Positions 1-11,440 are shown, numbered from the stretch's first letter. The stretch is 64,000 bases of DNA from Porphyra umbilicalis (GCA_002049455.2 KV918826.1:229938-293937), one strand, 5' to 3'. Made by a program: numbers and translations. Notes: generated by a model not told the origin, from the sequence alone.

Positions 1-663
1 TCGACAACGTTTGTCACAAACGTCAACACAAACGCCTGCCAGTGTCCCGGAACGGGCCTCAGCATCAGGTCCGACGAAAAAGAAGCACCGTGTCACAATC
101 GAGTGAGGGGCTCTAGTAGGATAGAGGACAGTCCCTGGTTACGTCGATGTGCTCAGCATGGTACAACCAGGGCTCCATCGTGCTAATATGACACCCTTCC
201 TGCTGCCCTTCACGCGTGCACCGCGAACGATGTGAGCTTAAAACGAAGTTGGTCCGAGTGAATCTTGTAGGATATTCTGATTAGGTCCAACGGTCAAAAG
301 TTTTCTGCTCAATGACTAGACGATGTGCAGCCTGAGTGCAGCACGACATAACCGCAGCTCCTTGCATGAAACCACTAATGAGAGGCCTCAGAACGCTTGA
401 CGTCTGACCGATACGGCTCACCAGTATGCGACCATGCCACGAGATTCCCATAAATTACGTCGAGTGAAAGCTGTCATCTGAGCAGTGTCTGATTGTCTGT
501 TGATGGCCGCTTTTCGGTCGGTTACCCACAACCTCAGGCGCAAGGCCTCTTCCATGAGCCCCATCTATCTGAGACAACGGTCACTGCCCGCACGCCGCCA
601 TAGCCTCAGAGCCCCCCCCTCCCGACCCAGTATGCGAGCAAGTGAGAGCTCATGCGTTGGTAC
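1..663. other. Intergenic, no gene seen
   Basis: Base composition is balanced here, unlike the GC-rich genes further on. Reading frames are short and interrupted, with no recognisable domain or repeat. Confidence 0.5.
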
Positions 664-665
664 TA

Positions 666-854
666 CAGTCTTTCTCCAACGCTGTCCACCCTCTATGGCG
701 ATCGTACGACCACAAAGTAGCCCACATTTTTCGTGCAGAAGACGATGATCGGGAGTCACGATCGCCGTTGATTGTACCGCAGAGGCCGGTCGACCGCGTT
801 CGTTGTTATCCCCCCCTGGACAAGAACGGGAGCGACAAGAATGGAGAAAGACTG
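666..854 (-). mobile_element. MITE copy A, TA-flanked (Tc1/mariner-like ends)
   Basis: A 189-bp segment has perfect 13-bp terminal inverted repeats, CAGTCTTTCTCCA and its complement. It is flanked on both sides by TA (664-665 and 855-856). It is non-coding. About 165 bp of its interior matches the right end of copy B (2950-3853) in the opposite orientation, so it looks like an internally deleted derivative of that larger element. TA duplication with CAGT termini is the known signature of the Tc1/mariner superfamily; the superfamily assignment is inference because no transposase is present. Confidence 0.8.
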
Positions 855-856
855 TA

Positions 857-2949
857 TGGGGGAAGGAGCTGGGTGAGGTACATGTGTGAGCCAATTTGCG
901 CCCGCTGAGCTCCAGTTGCATCCTCGACCTCTCCCAGCTCCACCATTCAGCAAGCCGCTCAGCTTTCCCCAATCCCCCCCGAACCCCCCTCCAAGCACCC
1001 CCCCCAGCACCTCCCCCAGCACCCCTTTCCAGCACTCCCCCAATCCCCCAAACCCCCCCCCACACCCCCTCACGATCTCTTGTAGCCACACACACGGTCT
1101 CTTGTACGTAGCCCACTGATCGTTGTGGGTCGTTTTTTTCGAGATATTTACTGAATACGCACCCCAATCGATCGATCGTCTGCAAAGTGGGGCATATGCT
1201 GATTTGCTGTACTGGCGCCGGTACCCACAATTTTCAAATTGCCTAAGAACGCGTCCAGTACAGGCTGAAATGGCATGTACTAGGCCATATTCGACCACCC
1301 TCCACACTGCAAAACTTCCAATATAGTATAGAAACGATATTCGCGTTTTAGACCGCGGCGCTCCTCTGCACGCGCCCAGTATAGTAATACACTGCGCTCA
1401 CAACGCGCCTGGCTGCCACTCCACGGCACCGACACTGCTCAGACATCGCGTGAGCGGGGGTCTTCCCGACGCTGGGTGGGGACACGTAGAACTCGCAGGA
1501 CATCCCACGATCAAGAAGCGTAACGCGGCACCTACAAACGGCGATCTATCACGCTTCCCTTGCGGGCTGTCGTGAGGCTGTTTGTTGGTCTGCAGGGGGG
1601 CCGTTTTTGCCTCGTCTCATGCTTTTATTCTTTGGCTGCGCTTCCTCTGCAAACACTGCATAACATGTCGAGCAGAGTCCAGGCCAGAAAAAAGGACCAA
1701 GAATAAAAACTAAAGCAGAGGTCACACCGCCCCGGCTTGATCGCATGCTGGACCCCAGCGTGCCCTGCTGAGTGCGTCAATGAAATAGAAACGAGTAGAC
1801 CAGCGTCGAACGCAGAAAAGCCAGAAAGAGATATACACGTAGCCAATCACGAGAAGCAAAGAGATCGACGAGCAACACGGAAACGCGAGACGTGCGTCAG
1901 TACAATGACACAAAAACTCAGTACGCCCGCGAGACCCGCACACACGTAGCCAATCACGAGAAGCAAAGAGATCGACGAGGAACACGGAAACGCGAGACGT
2001 GGGTCAGTACCATGATACAAAAACCCAGTACGTCCGTGAGACCCTCACGGGCACCCACAAAATGCGCAGGTACAACACGCCACTGAATTGTATCACTCTG
2101 AGCAGCTGCACGACGAAGCATCCGCCTCACTGCACGTACCGAGGAGCCTGCGGCAGATCGGAGACGGATCGAGGGGGTGGCGAACGACGGCGACGCCGGC
2201 GTGGCGTCGGACGACGCCAGAAGGGTGGGCGAGGGCGTCGGTCTCGACCCGACTCGACGACCTGTGGCAAAGCCTCAGAGACGCCGCCCTCGCGGTCACG
2301 TTGGCTCTTATGAGGCGAGCACACTGTTTTTGGACCCTCTCAGACGCACCGAGAGGGCGCATTGTGCGCGGTCCGCCCAGCCTCTTTCGACTCAGTGTGC
2401 AGCTGCGCGCTGTCGTTTACGACTCATACGTGATGCGTTCCATGGAACACAGCGATAGCCTCCCTGTGAGCTCTCGACAGCAAAGCTGTGTCATCAAACT
2501 GTGTGCACGTATCTGATTGGGCAACGATAGCTTTTCGAACGGAAATTTGACCGGTATCCACCTTCGTTGCTCGTTTTGATACGTGCTGAACGCTGGTGGC
2601 TTCTGGCAGTCCGGGCACGCCCGACATCGATTGATGTAAGACAAACCGTCCTGACCGGCCCTGGCACGCTGCGAAACGACGAAGACACACCCGATTTCCT
2701 TGTGTGCGCGTCACTTGTAGCCTGCTTCAGCAGGGGCTACAAGCCCACGAATCTGGCCCGATTTACCTGGTACACCCCACGGGGCCAGCACGTGGGACTT
2801 GTAGCCCACGTTCTGGACCCCCCCCCCCCCCAGATGACGTGTGTTCGGCCCTCCCCCCACGGCCGCCGCTCCGAATTGATGCCAGTAAGGCAATCGGGCC
2901 TGCAGTACATGAACTTTAGCCTAGTACGCGTCTTAGTACACGTCTAGTA
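857..2949. other. Intergenic, repeats, no gene seen
   Basis: No reading frame here resembles a known protein. The interval holds a C-rich tract of CCCCCC-AGCAC units around 970-1070, a 107-bp tandem duplication (listed separately), a short hairpin near 2713-2742 (CTTGTAGCC paired with GGCTACAAG) and a run of C near 2818-2830. Confidence 0.5.
1835..2048. repeat. Tandem duplication, 107-bp unit x2
   Basis: Two adjacent units begin ACACGTAGCCAATCACGAGA at 1835 and 1942. They are nearly identical over 107 bp, differing at about ten positions by eye. The period is not a multiple of three and no frame is preserved, so this is a non-coding duplication. Confidence 0.9.
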
Positions 2950-3853
2950 CAGTCTTTCTCCATTTCCCTGGCCTTTAGGACAGGGTGCTCTCAAAGTGTA
3001 GTGATGCACACATATACTTAGAGAATGGGAATTGATCTCCGTTTCAGAGGTGGCAGTCTGCATTCGTGTCCTCAGGGATCTGAGGGCGTGTCAGCGTTGG
3101 AAGGGTCGCGATGACGCTAAAAAGCAAATAGAGTTACGTGGCTGAGAAGGACTCTCCTGCCACAAGGGCCACAGGGCCCGGACGGCGTCTGCCCCTCTGC
3201 CCCCCGCCACCGCCCCGAGTTGCGCACGGCAACCGCGCGCAGCGACTTCCGAGGTTCGACGCGCCCACGATAACCCGCGGGTGATCGTGCCTGCGCGCCG
3301 TCTTCTGTTGCGGCGGCGCGTCGGCGGTTGCTGACGCCACCTAGCGGCGCGGTTGGATGCGCCCCATCGCGCGGCGATCAGTCCCACCCGCCTGCCCGTG
3401 CACCGTGTCGGCCTCCCTGCCCGCCGTGCGCAGGTGCGCTGCGCGGCGGAGTGACGCCCCTTCTGTGGGAGTCGCGCGACGCCGGCGGACCGCCGCCGCT
3501 GCTGAGGCGGCGGCGGCATCCCTTTCCCCGCCCCACATTCTCCCCGCCACGGCAGCGTGGCTGTACGTGCCCCCGTGCGCGCTCGCGGCTATGGAGCCGA
3601 CCGGCATGCCCGGTGTCGATGCGTCGCCGAGCGCGCCACCGCCCTGAAGGCCAGGGTATTGCACGCACGTGCCTGGAATCTTGTCGCTTCCGTTCTTGTC
3701 CAGGGGGGGATAACAACGATGGCGGTCGACCGGCCTCTGCGGTACAATCAACGGCGATCGTGACTCCCGATCATCGTCTTCTGCACGAAAAATGTGGGCT
3801 ACTTTGTGGTCGTACGATCGCCATAGAGGGTGGACAGCGTTGGAGAAAGACTG
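2950..3853 (+). mobile_element. Non-autonomous TA-flanked element copy B
   Basis: A 904-bp segment is bounded by the same 13-bp inverted termini as copy A (2950-2962 and 3841-3853), each flanked by TA (2948-2949 and 3854-3855). Its right 175 bp is the inverted homologue of copy A. The GC-rich interior has no transposase-like frame. It is probably the longer parent form from which the 189-bp MITE derived by internal deletion. The transposase must be supplied elsewhere. Confidence 0.75.
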
Positions 3854-3855
3854 TA

Positions 3856-4541
3856 TGCGCCCCACTTTCCCGACGATGCAAGCGAGGCGACCATATGGTG
3901 CGTGTCCCAAAATTGAGACATCGCGATTTTTTCTTTTTTTCTCGGCCCACTGGCCGTCTGCAACGGTCCGATAATGTAATGTGACCCACTCGGTCCCACT
4001 GTGCTTCCAGAACGACCCCTGACAGTGTTAGCGGAGGCGGCACCTCCTGACGTGTCATGGGGTATAGTGTCATTCATTGCAGCTTCGACAGGTGACGACC
4101 ACGCGCCCCAATCAAATGCACGGATACTAGAGCAGGCATGTGCTGACAGTTCTTGCACGAAGAAAAGGGCACGACCTTACCAATAAAACCGTGAAAAAGA
4201 CCCCTATGTAGCCCCCTGTGAAGAAAACACGATTTGGGACACCCCCCATCGAAGGTCCAGTTAGCACATGAGCTTTGGCGTTGCAAACCTGTAACCCCAA
4301 GAACCTGAAAAAGACTGGCTCCAAGATCGGGGCTATCTGAGAGGTCCACAGAACAGTGCCCACAGGCGGGCACTAAGGAGTTGTCAGCCAAGAACGCGTC
4401 GGGCGAGGCTCTTTCCATGGAGGCCAGTCGAGAATTTTCTCGTACCCCACCCCACCTGCCCCCGTGCAGTGATGTGTCAGTCCTTCAGAAAACGCGCATG
4501 TCTCATTTTTGGGACACGCACCATATGAAGTTTATTGCGCA
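3856..4541. other. Intergenic, no convincing gene
   Basis: One 114-codon frame on the minus strand (4074-4418, ATG at 4418) has ordinary amino-acid composition and several Cys, but no domain or homologue I recognise. I treat it as unproven. Confidence 0.35.
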
Positions 4542-4605
4542 AGCCCCGGTTGCCCACATTGTAGCCCCGGTTGCCCACAGTAGCCCCGGTTGCCGACAGT
4601 AGCCT
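4542..4605. repeat. 19-20 bp tandem repeat, three units
   Basis: Three consecutive units of AGCCCCGGTTGCCCACA(TTGT/GT) lie just upstream of the palindrome at 4646. The last unit carries a single change (GCCGACA). Confidence 0.85.
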
Positions 4606-4645
4606 CCTTCTTACATCAACCTTACAGTCTTTATTCGAATATGTC

Positions 4646-4682
4646 CGGCTTGGTTATATCCACAGTGGATATAACCAAGCCG
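4646..4682. repeat. Perfect 18-bp palindrome with 1-nt centre
   Basis: Arms 4646-4663 and 4665-4682 are exact reverse complements (CGGCTTGGTTATATCCAC) around a single A. Just before it, at 4622-4631, is TACAGTCTTT, which resembles the terminus of the TA-flanked MITEs. This may be a remnant of another foldback element. Confidence 0.9.
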
Positions 4683-4869
4683 AACAAATCGTGGAAATTT
4701 GCATTGCTAGAGGACTGGATGCGATGGACTCGATGCCGTCAGCCGATGCACCCCCTTCACCAGCGCGCCTCGGTCCTGGTGTCGCCCTCATCATCGCACG
4801 CAACGCTTCTCGCATGCAACCATCGCCCGCAGCCACCGCATCCAACCATCGTCATCCACAACGAGCCAT

Positions 4870-5199
4870 TTATTGGTCCCCATCGTCCCCCGCCAAAACC
4901 AAGTCCACCGTTTCATCAACAGCCCCACAGCCGTCCTCGGCCGCCAACCACCGTCGCACAGCGTCCTGGCGGTCCGCCGTGCTCATACCTCCAAACTCCT
5001 CCGACAACGTGGTGTTGGCCATCAGGGCCACGAGGTCGGAAACGTCGGTGTGTGCGTTATCGGTCACGGGCTGCACCCCATGCACCTGCCGCCACACCTC
5101 CGCCACCGCCTCTCTCGGTAGGACGTCAGCTTGTAGCCAGCAATTGTCCTTCAACAGCGGACAAATATGCAGTAAACTCTTGATGGTGAGGTCTCGCAC
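4870..5199 (-). CDS. Unrecognised open frame, possible exon
   Basis: About 110 codons are open on the minus strand. The product is helix-friendly and charged, including REAVAEVWRQ and ADRQDAVRRWLAAED, and ends at the stop at 4870. It has a more natural composition than neighbouring chance frames. No ATG opens it: a stop lies about 25 nt upstream of 5199. It would therefore have to be an internal or terminal exon. A neighbouring frame (5126-5530, same strand) ends in the dispersed repeat at 5490-5545. No domain is recognised. It could be a remnant of a mobile-element gene. Confidence 0.3.
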   Translation of the reverse strand: MRDLTIKSLLHICPLLKDNCWLQADVLPREAVAEVWRQVHGVQPVTDNAHTDVSDLVALMANTTLSEEFGGMSTADRQDAVRRWLAAEDGCGAVDETVDLVLAGDDGDQ

Positions 5200-5489
5200 A
5201 CCAACCGAATACTTCTCGGTTTTTTAAATACACCTGGGAAACGCAGGCTACTTCTGCAACGACCCCCTGACATAATCGGATAATGACTGTACGATTACCA
5301 GGATTCAGGGCCCGGCCGAGCGTCGACCAATCGCTCTCACCGCCCCGCGACACGCAGCGAAGCCCCACGACAATGGGACCGCCGAGATTCCCTGGTGCAG
5401 CATCTCGCAGCCCAAGCTGTGGTCTCCAAACCGTCCATTCCTGCCGGTGCCCTGGTGCGGCCGTCGGCTGGCCCGCTATTGGTCTTCCT

Positions 5490-5545
5490 GCATGTTGAGG
5501 TAGGATTTGCAAATCTAAAACAACATGCAAACGTTTGCATCTCAG
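5490..5545 (-). repeat. Dispersed repeat, inverted copy 1
   Basis: This shares a core with 8668-8724 in opposite orientation: ATCTAAAACAACATGC followed by AAACGTTTGCATCTCA. It contains the perfect 16-bp palindrome ATGCAAACGTTTGCAT at 5525-5540. Read on the minus strand, the end of the core (TTGTTTTAG) looks like a splice acceptor. Confidence 0.75.
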
Positions 5546-8500
5546 TTCGGGGGGGGGGGGAACGCCTGCCGTGCCGCCACGTGGGGGGGTGGGGGAGCGG
5601 ATTTCGGGGCTTCTGGGGGGGGGGGGGGGGTTCGAGCGGGGATGATGCCACGTGCGAGGAATGGTACTTCAAAACACTCCTTTTACCCCTTGTACTCGTG
5701 TCTGTGCATGACCGTCTGCCTCGGTATTGCTCCAGCTCGTCCGACACTGCTACTGTTTCCCGCGCATGTTCCTGGCCACCGCCTTGCCCAGGTGACTGCC
5801 GCCTCCTCCTTGCTGATCGTTTCCCCCCTCCCCCCGCGCGGTAATCGCCCCCCCCCTCCCCCTGGTCGCCGCAGTCTATGCGCGCCACCGCCCCCCCCCC
5901 GCTTCTGGCTGCCGCCGTTCCCGCGTGCTCCGCGGCGGTGGCGGCGGCGAGCGTGTCCGCCTCGACGGTAGATGAGTCAGAAGTCACACCCCGCGCAGTA
6001 AAAAGGACGGGGGTATGCAGCGGGCCTGCGGCCGCGCCGGGAGCAGAGAGAGTTGTGGCGGTGACACGCTGCAGGACGCTGGCTCACCCCCCCGCCACCA
6101 CCCGGCTTCGTGAGGCTACCTATGGTTGCAGCGGTGATGGAGAGGGGATGACGCTGAAAAGAGGACACAGCAGCAGTGGGGCGAGACAACAACAGCAGGG
6201 GAAGGTGGCAGAAATAGGGGGAGACAGCGCTGGTCGATGGGGCTGTGCAAAGATGGGGGCGGCGACGCTGGGGGGGGACATCAGTGGTAGTGGGGGGCAG
6301 CAGTGGCGGGGGGAGGCAGCGGTGGGGGAAAAACGCAGTGTTGTTGGAGGGAGGCAGCGGTGGTGGAGGGAGGCAGCGGTGGAGGAGGGAGGCCGCAATG
6401 GGGGGGAAAGCACTGTTGTGGTGGGAGCGGCGACGCTGGGGGGAGCCAGCAACAGCGGAATTCAGCAGGCCTCCAAACAGTCACGACAGCGGTCGTTGCT
6501 GCCGTGGCGACACCGCGCAGCTGGGACACCGCCCAACTGAGAGAGGCATGGGCACTGAGCAGACAGGAGAGACCTCCATCAACAGGTGCGTCAGGACCCC
6601 CTCTGACAGCGTGTGAGATCCACTGTACACGGCAGATTGACACTGACACTGATCAATCCAGTGAATCACGTGTTGGTGCTGACACTGTCCAATCCAGTGG
6701 GTTACGACTCTACGCTTCCTTTTCTGCCTACAACTGTTCTGTTTCTTTTCTCGCAGAATAAACGTCACCACATGCCTCGTACAGTACTCTGTGCCCATTC
6801 TTATTAGTTTCCACAGGAGTTGGTATGGTCTGGTTGTCGCGTGGTACTAGCTGCCATCTGGTCTCATGAGGAGGAGCGAACGGCACGTCTGGGAGGAACT
6901 TGACCAAAACATCACTTTTTTTTTAAAGACTCGTTTCTGAACCTTTGAAGGGTCCTGAGAACGGCATTGCAACTGGCTAAGCGTACAAAGGCTTCCTTCA
7001 TGCTCTTTGCACCCCCCGAAGGTCACAACTCCTACCACCGAACCTGGAAACTGCCACCACCTCCCCACTGTGCTCAGCCTGTGGGCTAGCCAACTTTTGG
7101 TGTGCGTGCGCACCACACACCCTATACTGTGTGTAGAGCCCGAAGCACCACATCAGCAGCCCCACTGGAACCACATCAGCAGCCCCACTGGACGCCCACA
7201 GAACGTACGTGGTGCTTTCGATCAACCCAGCAGTCAGCACATGGTGGGCGTGGGTCTCTAGCACACCAGGTATCCGGTGAACTCTACTCAGACTCGTTCA
7301 TAGCTCGGGGGTGTCCCCCTCTCCCACAGCCGCGGCGCGTAATCCCCCTGTGTGGCCGCCAGCCACCCCACCCACCGACCACCCACTCTGACACCCGCCG
7401 CTGCTAGCCGCCGCCGCTCGCTGGCCCCCTCACTAGCCCCGCAGCCAACCAGCAGTTGCGGTCGGCCACCACCCCCATCGACCGCCCACCTGCACAGGCT
7501 CCATCGCCGCCCGCCGCTAGCCGCCCCCACCGCCGGCAGACTGACGCCAATCGACCCCGCCGTCGGCCGCTCCCGCCGCCGGCCGCTCCCACCACCAGCC
7601 ACTCCCACCACCAGCCCCCGCCGCCAGGAACCCCACCCGCCGACCACCCAACCTAAGACCCGCCTCAGCCAGAGGCCACCTCGCTCGCCGGTCGCCGCGC
7701 CCGCCAGCGCCCGCCCCCACCTCCGTCCACGCCTACGGCCGGCTGCGCCCGCCGACGGCTGTCCCACAGTGAGCCGCTCCCGTTGCCCGCCGCTCCCGCC
7801 GCCCACCGCTCTCGCCGCCCGCCGCCCCCGCCGCCCGCCACCCCCGCACAGGCCGCCCCCGAACAGGCCGCCCCCGCACAGGCTGCCCCCGCCACCCGCC
7901 GCCCCTGCCGCACGCTGCGCCCGTCGTCGGCCCCACCGGCCGCCGCCGAACCCTTCACATGGGGGAGCGGAGAGGGGCAAGGGCGGAGGTCGCTGCGCCG
8001 CGTCGGGAGAGCCACGGCGCGGCGCGGCGGAAGGCGGTGCCCGCTGATACCGCCAGCCCCCGGGGTAAAGGGGGAGCGCACAAGGGGGCCTGGGACAGGG
8101 GAAGAGGAGGAAGGCGGCGGATAGGACAGGGGGGAGGCAATGTGGGGGCGGGGGTCGAACCGGGGCGGGTGGCGCAGCGCGGTGCGACGGGGCACGGGGT
8201 GGTGCCCGTCCCCGCCACCGGCCCCCCATGGGCGGAACGCGAAAGCAGGGGAGAGAAGAGTAGAGGGATAGAAGCGGGGGAGCAGAGGGAGAAGAGGGGA
8301 GCAGCGGGGGGGGGGGGGGAGGGGGGCGTGGGGAAGGAGGGCGTGGCAGGCGGGCGGGACAGGTGCAATACAGCCGCGACACGCGCATGACGGCCGACAC
8401 GGCGGTCGGACGATGTGGCTCGGAGCATCGGGCGGGGGGGGGGGGATGGATCACATCTGTGCAAGGGGTGCCGCACAGCATCCTGGGGGGGGGGGGGGTC

Positions 8501-8667
8501 GGCCGTGCGTGTCGCCATCACCACCGACATTCCATACCTCGCCATGGTATTGCAATAGCGAAGCAGTAAATGCAATGGCCGAGGCATTCCCTTCTGGGGC
8601 CTGGGACTCGTGCTGGACGCACGGCCGCAGCAACGAGCAGCGAGCGCTCTCAGAGCTTCTCAGCTGT
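5546..8667. other. GC-rich low-complexity spacer
   Basis: This stretch contains long G or C runs (about 5550-5630), a G-rich minisatellite of GGGAGGCAGCGGTGG-type units (about 6281-6440), a two-copy 24-bp repeat (CCACATCAGCAGCCCCACTGG, 7148-7195) and a CCGCC-rich block (7340-7950). Long frames on both strands here reflect the base composition. No supported gene is seen. One ATG frame on plus (5878-6540) is mostly minisatellite. Confidence 0.5.
6628..6715 (+). repeat. Dispersed repeat, copy 1 of 2
   Basis: About 85 bp is shared with 53249-53345, starting GTACACGGCAGAT and carrying several internal sub-repeats of CACTG-(T)CCAATCCAGTGG type. Similarity is imperfect but continuous. It is non-coding in all frames. 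Confidence 0.65.
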
Positions 8668-8724
8668 TTTGAGATGCAAACGTTTGCATGTTGTTTTAGA
8701 TCCTGGGATCCTACATGTGCATGT
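8668..8724 (+). repeat. Dispersed repeat, inverted copy 2
   Basis: This is the reverse-complement partner of 5490-5545, with the same 16-bp palindrome at 8674-8689. Downstream sequence (8725-8790) also shows weak inverted similarity to 5420-5490, so the homology extends outward from the core. Confidence 0.75.
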
Positions 8725-9027
8725 TGGCCATCTCTGGCCCACACTCCCTCTCGAGCAGCAGAAATCTGGGACGGCCTTGTGTGGTGCACCGTACGGAGGG
8801 GTGGAGGTGGCCCCTGCGTCGGCGGCCACACACGTCCGTGCCCGCCTCGGGTGGCGCTGTGGGGGGGGGGGTCGGAGCGCCGCCCCCTGCACGGGGGATC
8901 TGGAGGCATGGCTGCGGCTGCAAGGGGCGCTTGGCAGAGCTGCGCGCCGCCCGCCACCGCCTGGGGGTGTTTGCTGCACAAGCACCGCGACAAACAGTCG
9001 TCATCCTCACAGGTCGGCAGTCGACGT

Positions 9028-9224
9028 GCCGCCGCCGTCTGCCCTTCCGTCTGCCCAGCCGTCTGCCCTTCCGTCTGCCCAGCCGTCGGCACTGCCGTCT
9101 GCCCAGTCGTCTGCCCTTGCGTCTGCCCAGCCATCGGCACTGCCGTCTTGCCAGCCGTCGGCACTGCCGTCTGCCCAGCCGTCTGCCCTGCCGTCTGCCC
9201 TGCCGTCTGCCCTGCCGTTTGCAC
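9028..9224. repeat. 12-bp minisatellite upstream of MYB
   Basis: Degenerate 12-bp units CCGTCTGCCC(TT/AG) repeat about sixteen times. The period is a multiple of three, so the frame leading into the MYB gene stays open and would read as Pro-Ser-Ala-Leu/Gln repeats if translation began at the upstream ATG (8570). It is more likely to be part of the 5' leader. Confidence 0.8.
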
Positions 9225-9271
9225 CCCGTTGCGGTTGCGTCCGCCGCCACCCCCCCCCTTCCGCCCCGACC

Positions 9272-10571
9272 ATGGAGCCGCTGACACCCCGCTCGTGGCG
9301 GCCACCGTCGCCGCCGTCGGCCCCCACCGTGGACGGCAGCATGTCGTCGGCGTCTGCCGTGCCCGGCACGTTGTCCCCCGGCGCCCCCGCCACCGGCGCC
9401 GTCGTCAAGAAGGAGCGCAAAAAGTACGTCTTGACGCAACGCCGCGTCTACTGGACGCCCGACGAGCACCAGCGCTTCCTCGCCGCCCTCGCGTCGCACG
9501 GGCGGGATTGGAAGACGATCCAGCGGCTCGTCGGCACCAAGACCGCCATCCAAATCCGCTCCCACGCCCAAAAGTGGTTTGCGCGCCTCGAGCGGGGGCG
9601 CGCCCGCGCGGCCGCCGCCGCCGCCGGCACCGCCGCCCCACCGCCAGGCGCGCCCCCCGCCGCCACCGCCCCGTCGGCGGCGGCGGCGGCGGCGGCGGCA
9701 GCGGCGGCCGCAGCCGCCGCCGCCGCCGGCGCGGTCGCCGCCGGCGTGCTCCTCGTCGGCGGCGCCGCCGCCGCCGCCGTCGAGGCGGGCGGCCGCGCCG
9801 CGGCCCACTGCGCCCTCCCCCCACCGCCGTCGGCGCTCGAGGCGGCGGCGGCCGCCGCCGCCACCCTCCCCGCGCCGCGGCCGTCGGCGCGCGGGGCCGC
9901 CGCCGCCGCCCGGGCGGCGGCTGTGGCGGCCGCCGCCGCCGCGTCGGCGGCCGCCGCCGTCGCAACGGCGCCGCTGCCGCCGCTGTCTGCGGCGCGGGCG
10001 GCGTGGTCGTCGGCCACCACGTCGGCGTGCTCCTCTGCGTCGGCGGCCGACGCGCGGTGGCAGGCGCGCACCGGCGCCGCCCGCGGGCGGGCGCTCGCCC
10101 CCCGCGCCGCGCCGGCCATGGTGCCGCCGCCGGCGGCCGCCGCACACGCTGCCGCACTGGCGGCGGCGGGGGCGGGGTCCGCGGCGGCGGTGGACAAAAA
10201 GGTGCGCTTCACCTCCCCCCTCGCGCTGAGCATCCACGGCGGGGGGCTCCCGCTCGCCGCCGCCGTTGCGTCGCCGCCGGCCGGCGGGTGGCGGCTGCCG
10301 CGCCCGCGGTCTGCACCCGCCGCCGTCGACGGGCTCGCCGACGGGTCGATGGTCACTGCGTCGCCATTGGGGCGGGCGGGGGGCACCCCGTCCCCGCCCC
10401 CGCTGCCACCGCCCGTCTACCCGCCGCCGCCCTACGCGCCACCCGCCCCACCCCGCCTCGACGCCTTTTACTTTGGCTACCCGTACGCCCACCCCGGCGC
10501 GGCGGCGGCGGCGACAGCGGCCGCGGCCGCGGCGGCCGCCGCCGCCGCCGCGACGCGCGGCGGCGGCGTCC

Positions 10572-10617
<46 letters not shown>

Positions 10618-11440
10618 GGCGGTGCCCCCCCTCCCGCGGCTGCCCGGCATGCCCCCCGCCACTGGCGGCCGCGCGCCGTGCTGGTGCCCCCTGTGCGTGC
10701 GCGGGGGCGTGTGCGTGAGCGCCGCCGCCGCCGCGGCGGCCGCCGCCCTCGGCGCGGGCGGCGGCTTTGGCGGGGGGAGGTACGCGCCGCCCGCCTACGC
10801 GGGCGGCTACGCGCCGCCGCCGCCGCCCCCTTCGTCGCCACCGCCGCCGGGGGTGCACCCGGCGGCGGCCGCGGCTGCGGCTGCGGCCACGGCGGCCGCG
10901 TCGGCGGGTCGGCGGCGGCCGTGCACCGGCGCGCCCGACGTGCCCCCGCCGCGGCGGCGGTTCAAGGCCGACGCGGGGGCGGCGTGGGCGGCACCCCCAC
11001 CGACCGCGCCGCCGCCCGCGGCGCGACCGCCACGGTCGCGCCCGCCGGTGCGGCGGGTGCGGGACCTCCTGTGTGAGCCCGCCGAGCCGCAACCGCCGCC
11101 GCCGCTGATGCCGCGGGCGCCGCCGGGGGGGTGGCTGGTCGGCTCGCCAACCTCCTCCCCTGACGGCGCGCCGGCGGCGGCGGACGCGGCAACCGGGGCG
11201 GCGGCGGGGGCGGTGCGCCGCGCCGCGCCGCCGCCGCCGCCGACGGCGGCGGCGCACGTTGGCGCGGGCAACCTCCTCATGCTCCTCTCGGCGAGCCGCC
11301 ACTTGGAGCGCGTCGCGCGGCAGCCGTCCCTGGTGGTGGGGGCGGCGGCGGGGCGGCCGCCGCGGCCGCCGCCGTTGACCGTGGGGGGGGCGGGGGGGGG
11401 GGGGGGGGGGGGGGCGCGCGCTCCCTGCTGTCTGACCTGA
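9272..11440 (+). CDS. SHAQKYF-class single-repeat MYB transcription factor
   Basis: This 722-residue nuclear protein is predicted to bind DNA through one MYB repeat near the N-terminus (residues about 55-110). W61 and W80 are the spaced tryptophans. TKTAIQIRSHAQKWF, with SHAQKWF at 97-103, is the recognition-helix signature of the CCA1/LHY/REVEILLE family, with W replacing the usual Y or F. The rest is low complexity: poly-Ala blocks encoded by GCN runs, a poly-Gly block of GGC triplets (10571-10618), Pro-rich spacers, and a short conserved-looking KKVRFTSPLALSIHGGG segment. I chose ATG 9272 because it starts just ahead of the conserved part. An in-frame ATG at 8570 would add 234 residues, mostly minisatellite. 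The C-terminus is uncertain because a long G run at 11391-11414 sits just before the stop. Clock or stress roles known for plant relatives are not shown here. Confidence 0.88.

Noticed and set aside
5878-6540. ATG frame of 220 codons
   Set aside because: Most of its length is the G-rich GGAGGCAGCGGTGG minisatellite; no natural-looking protein segment.
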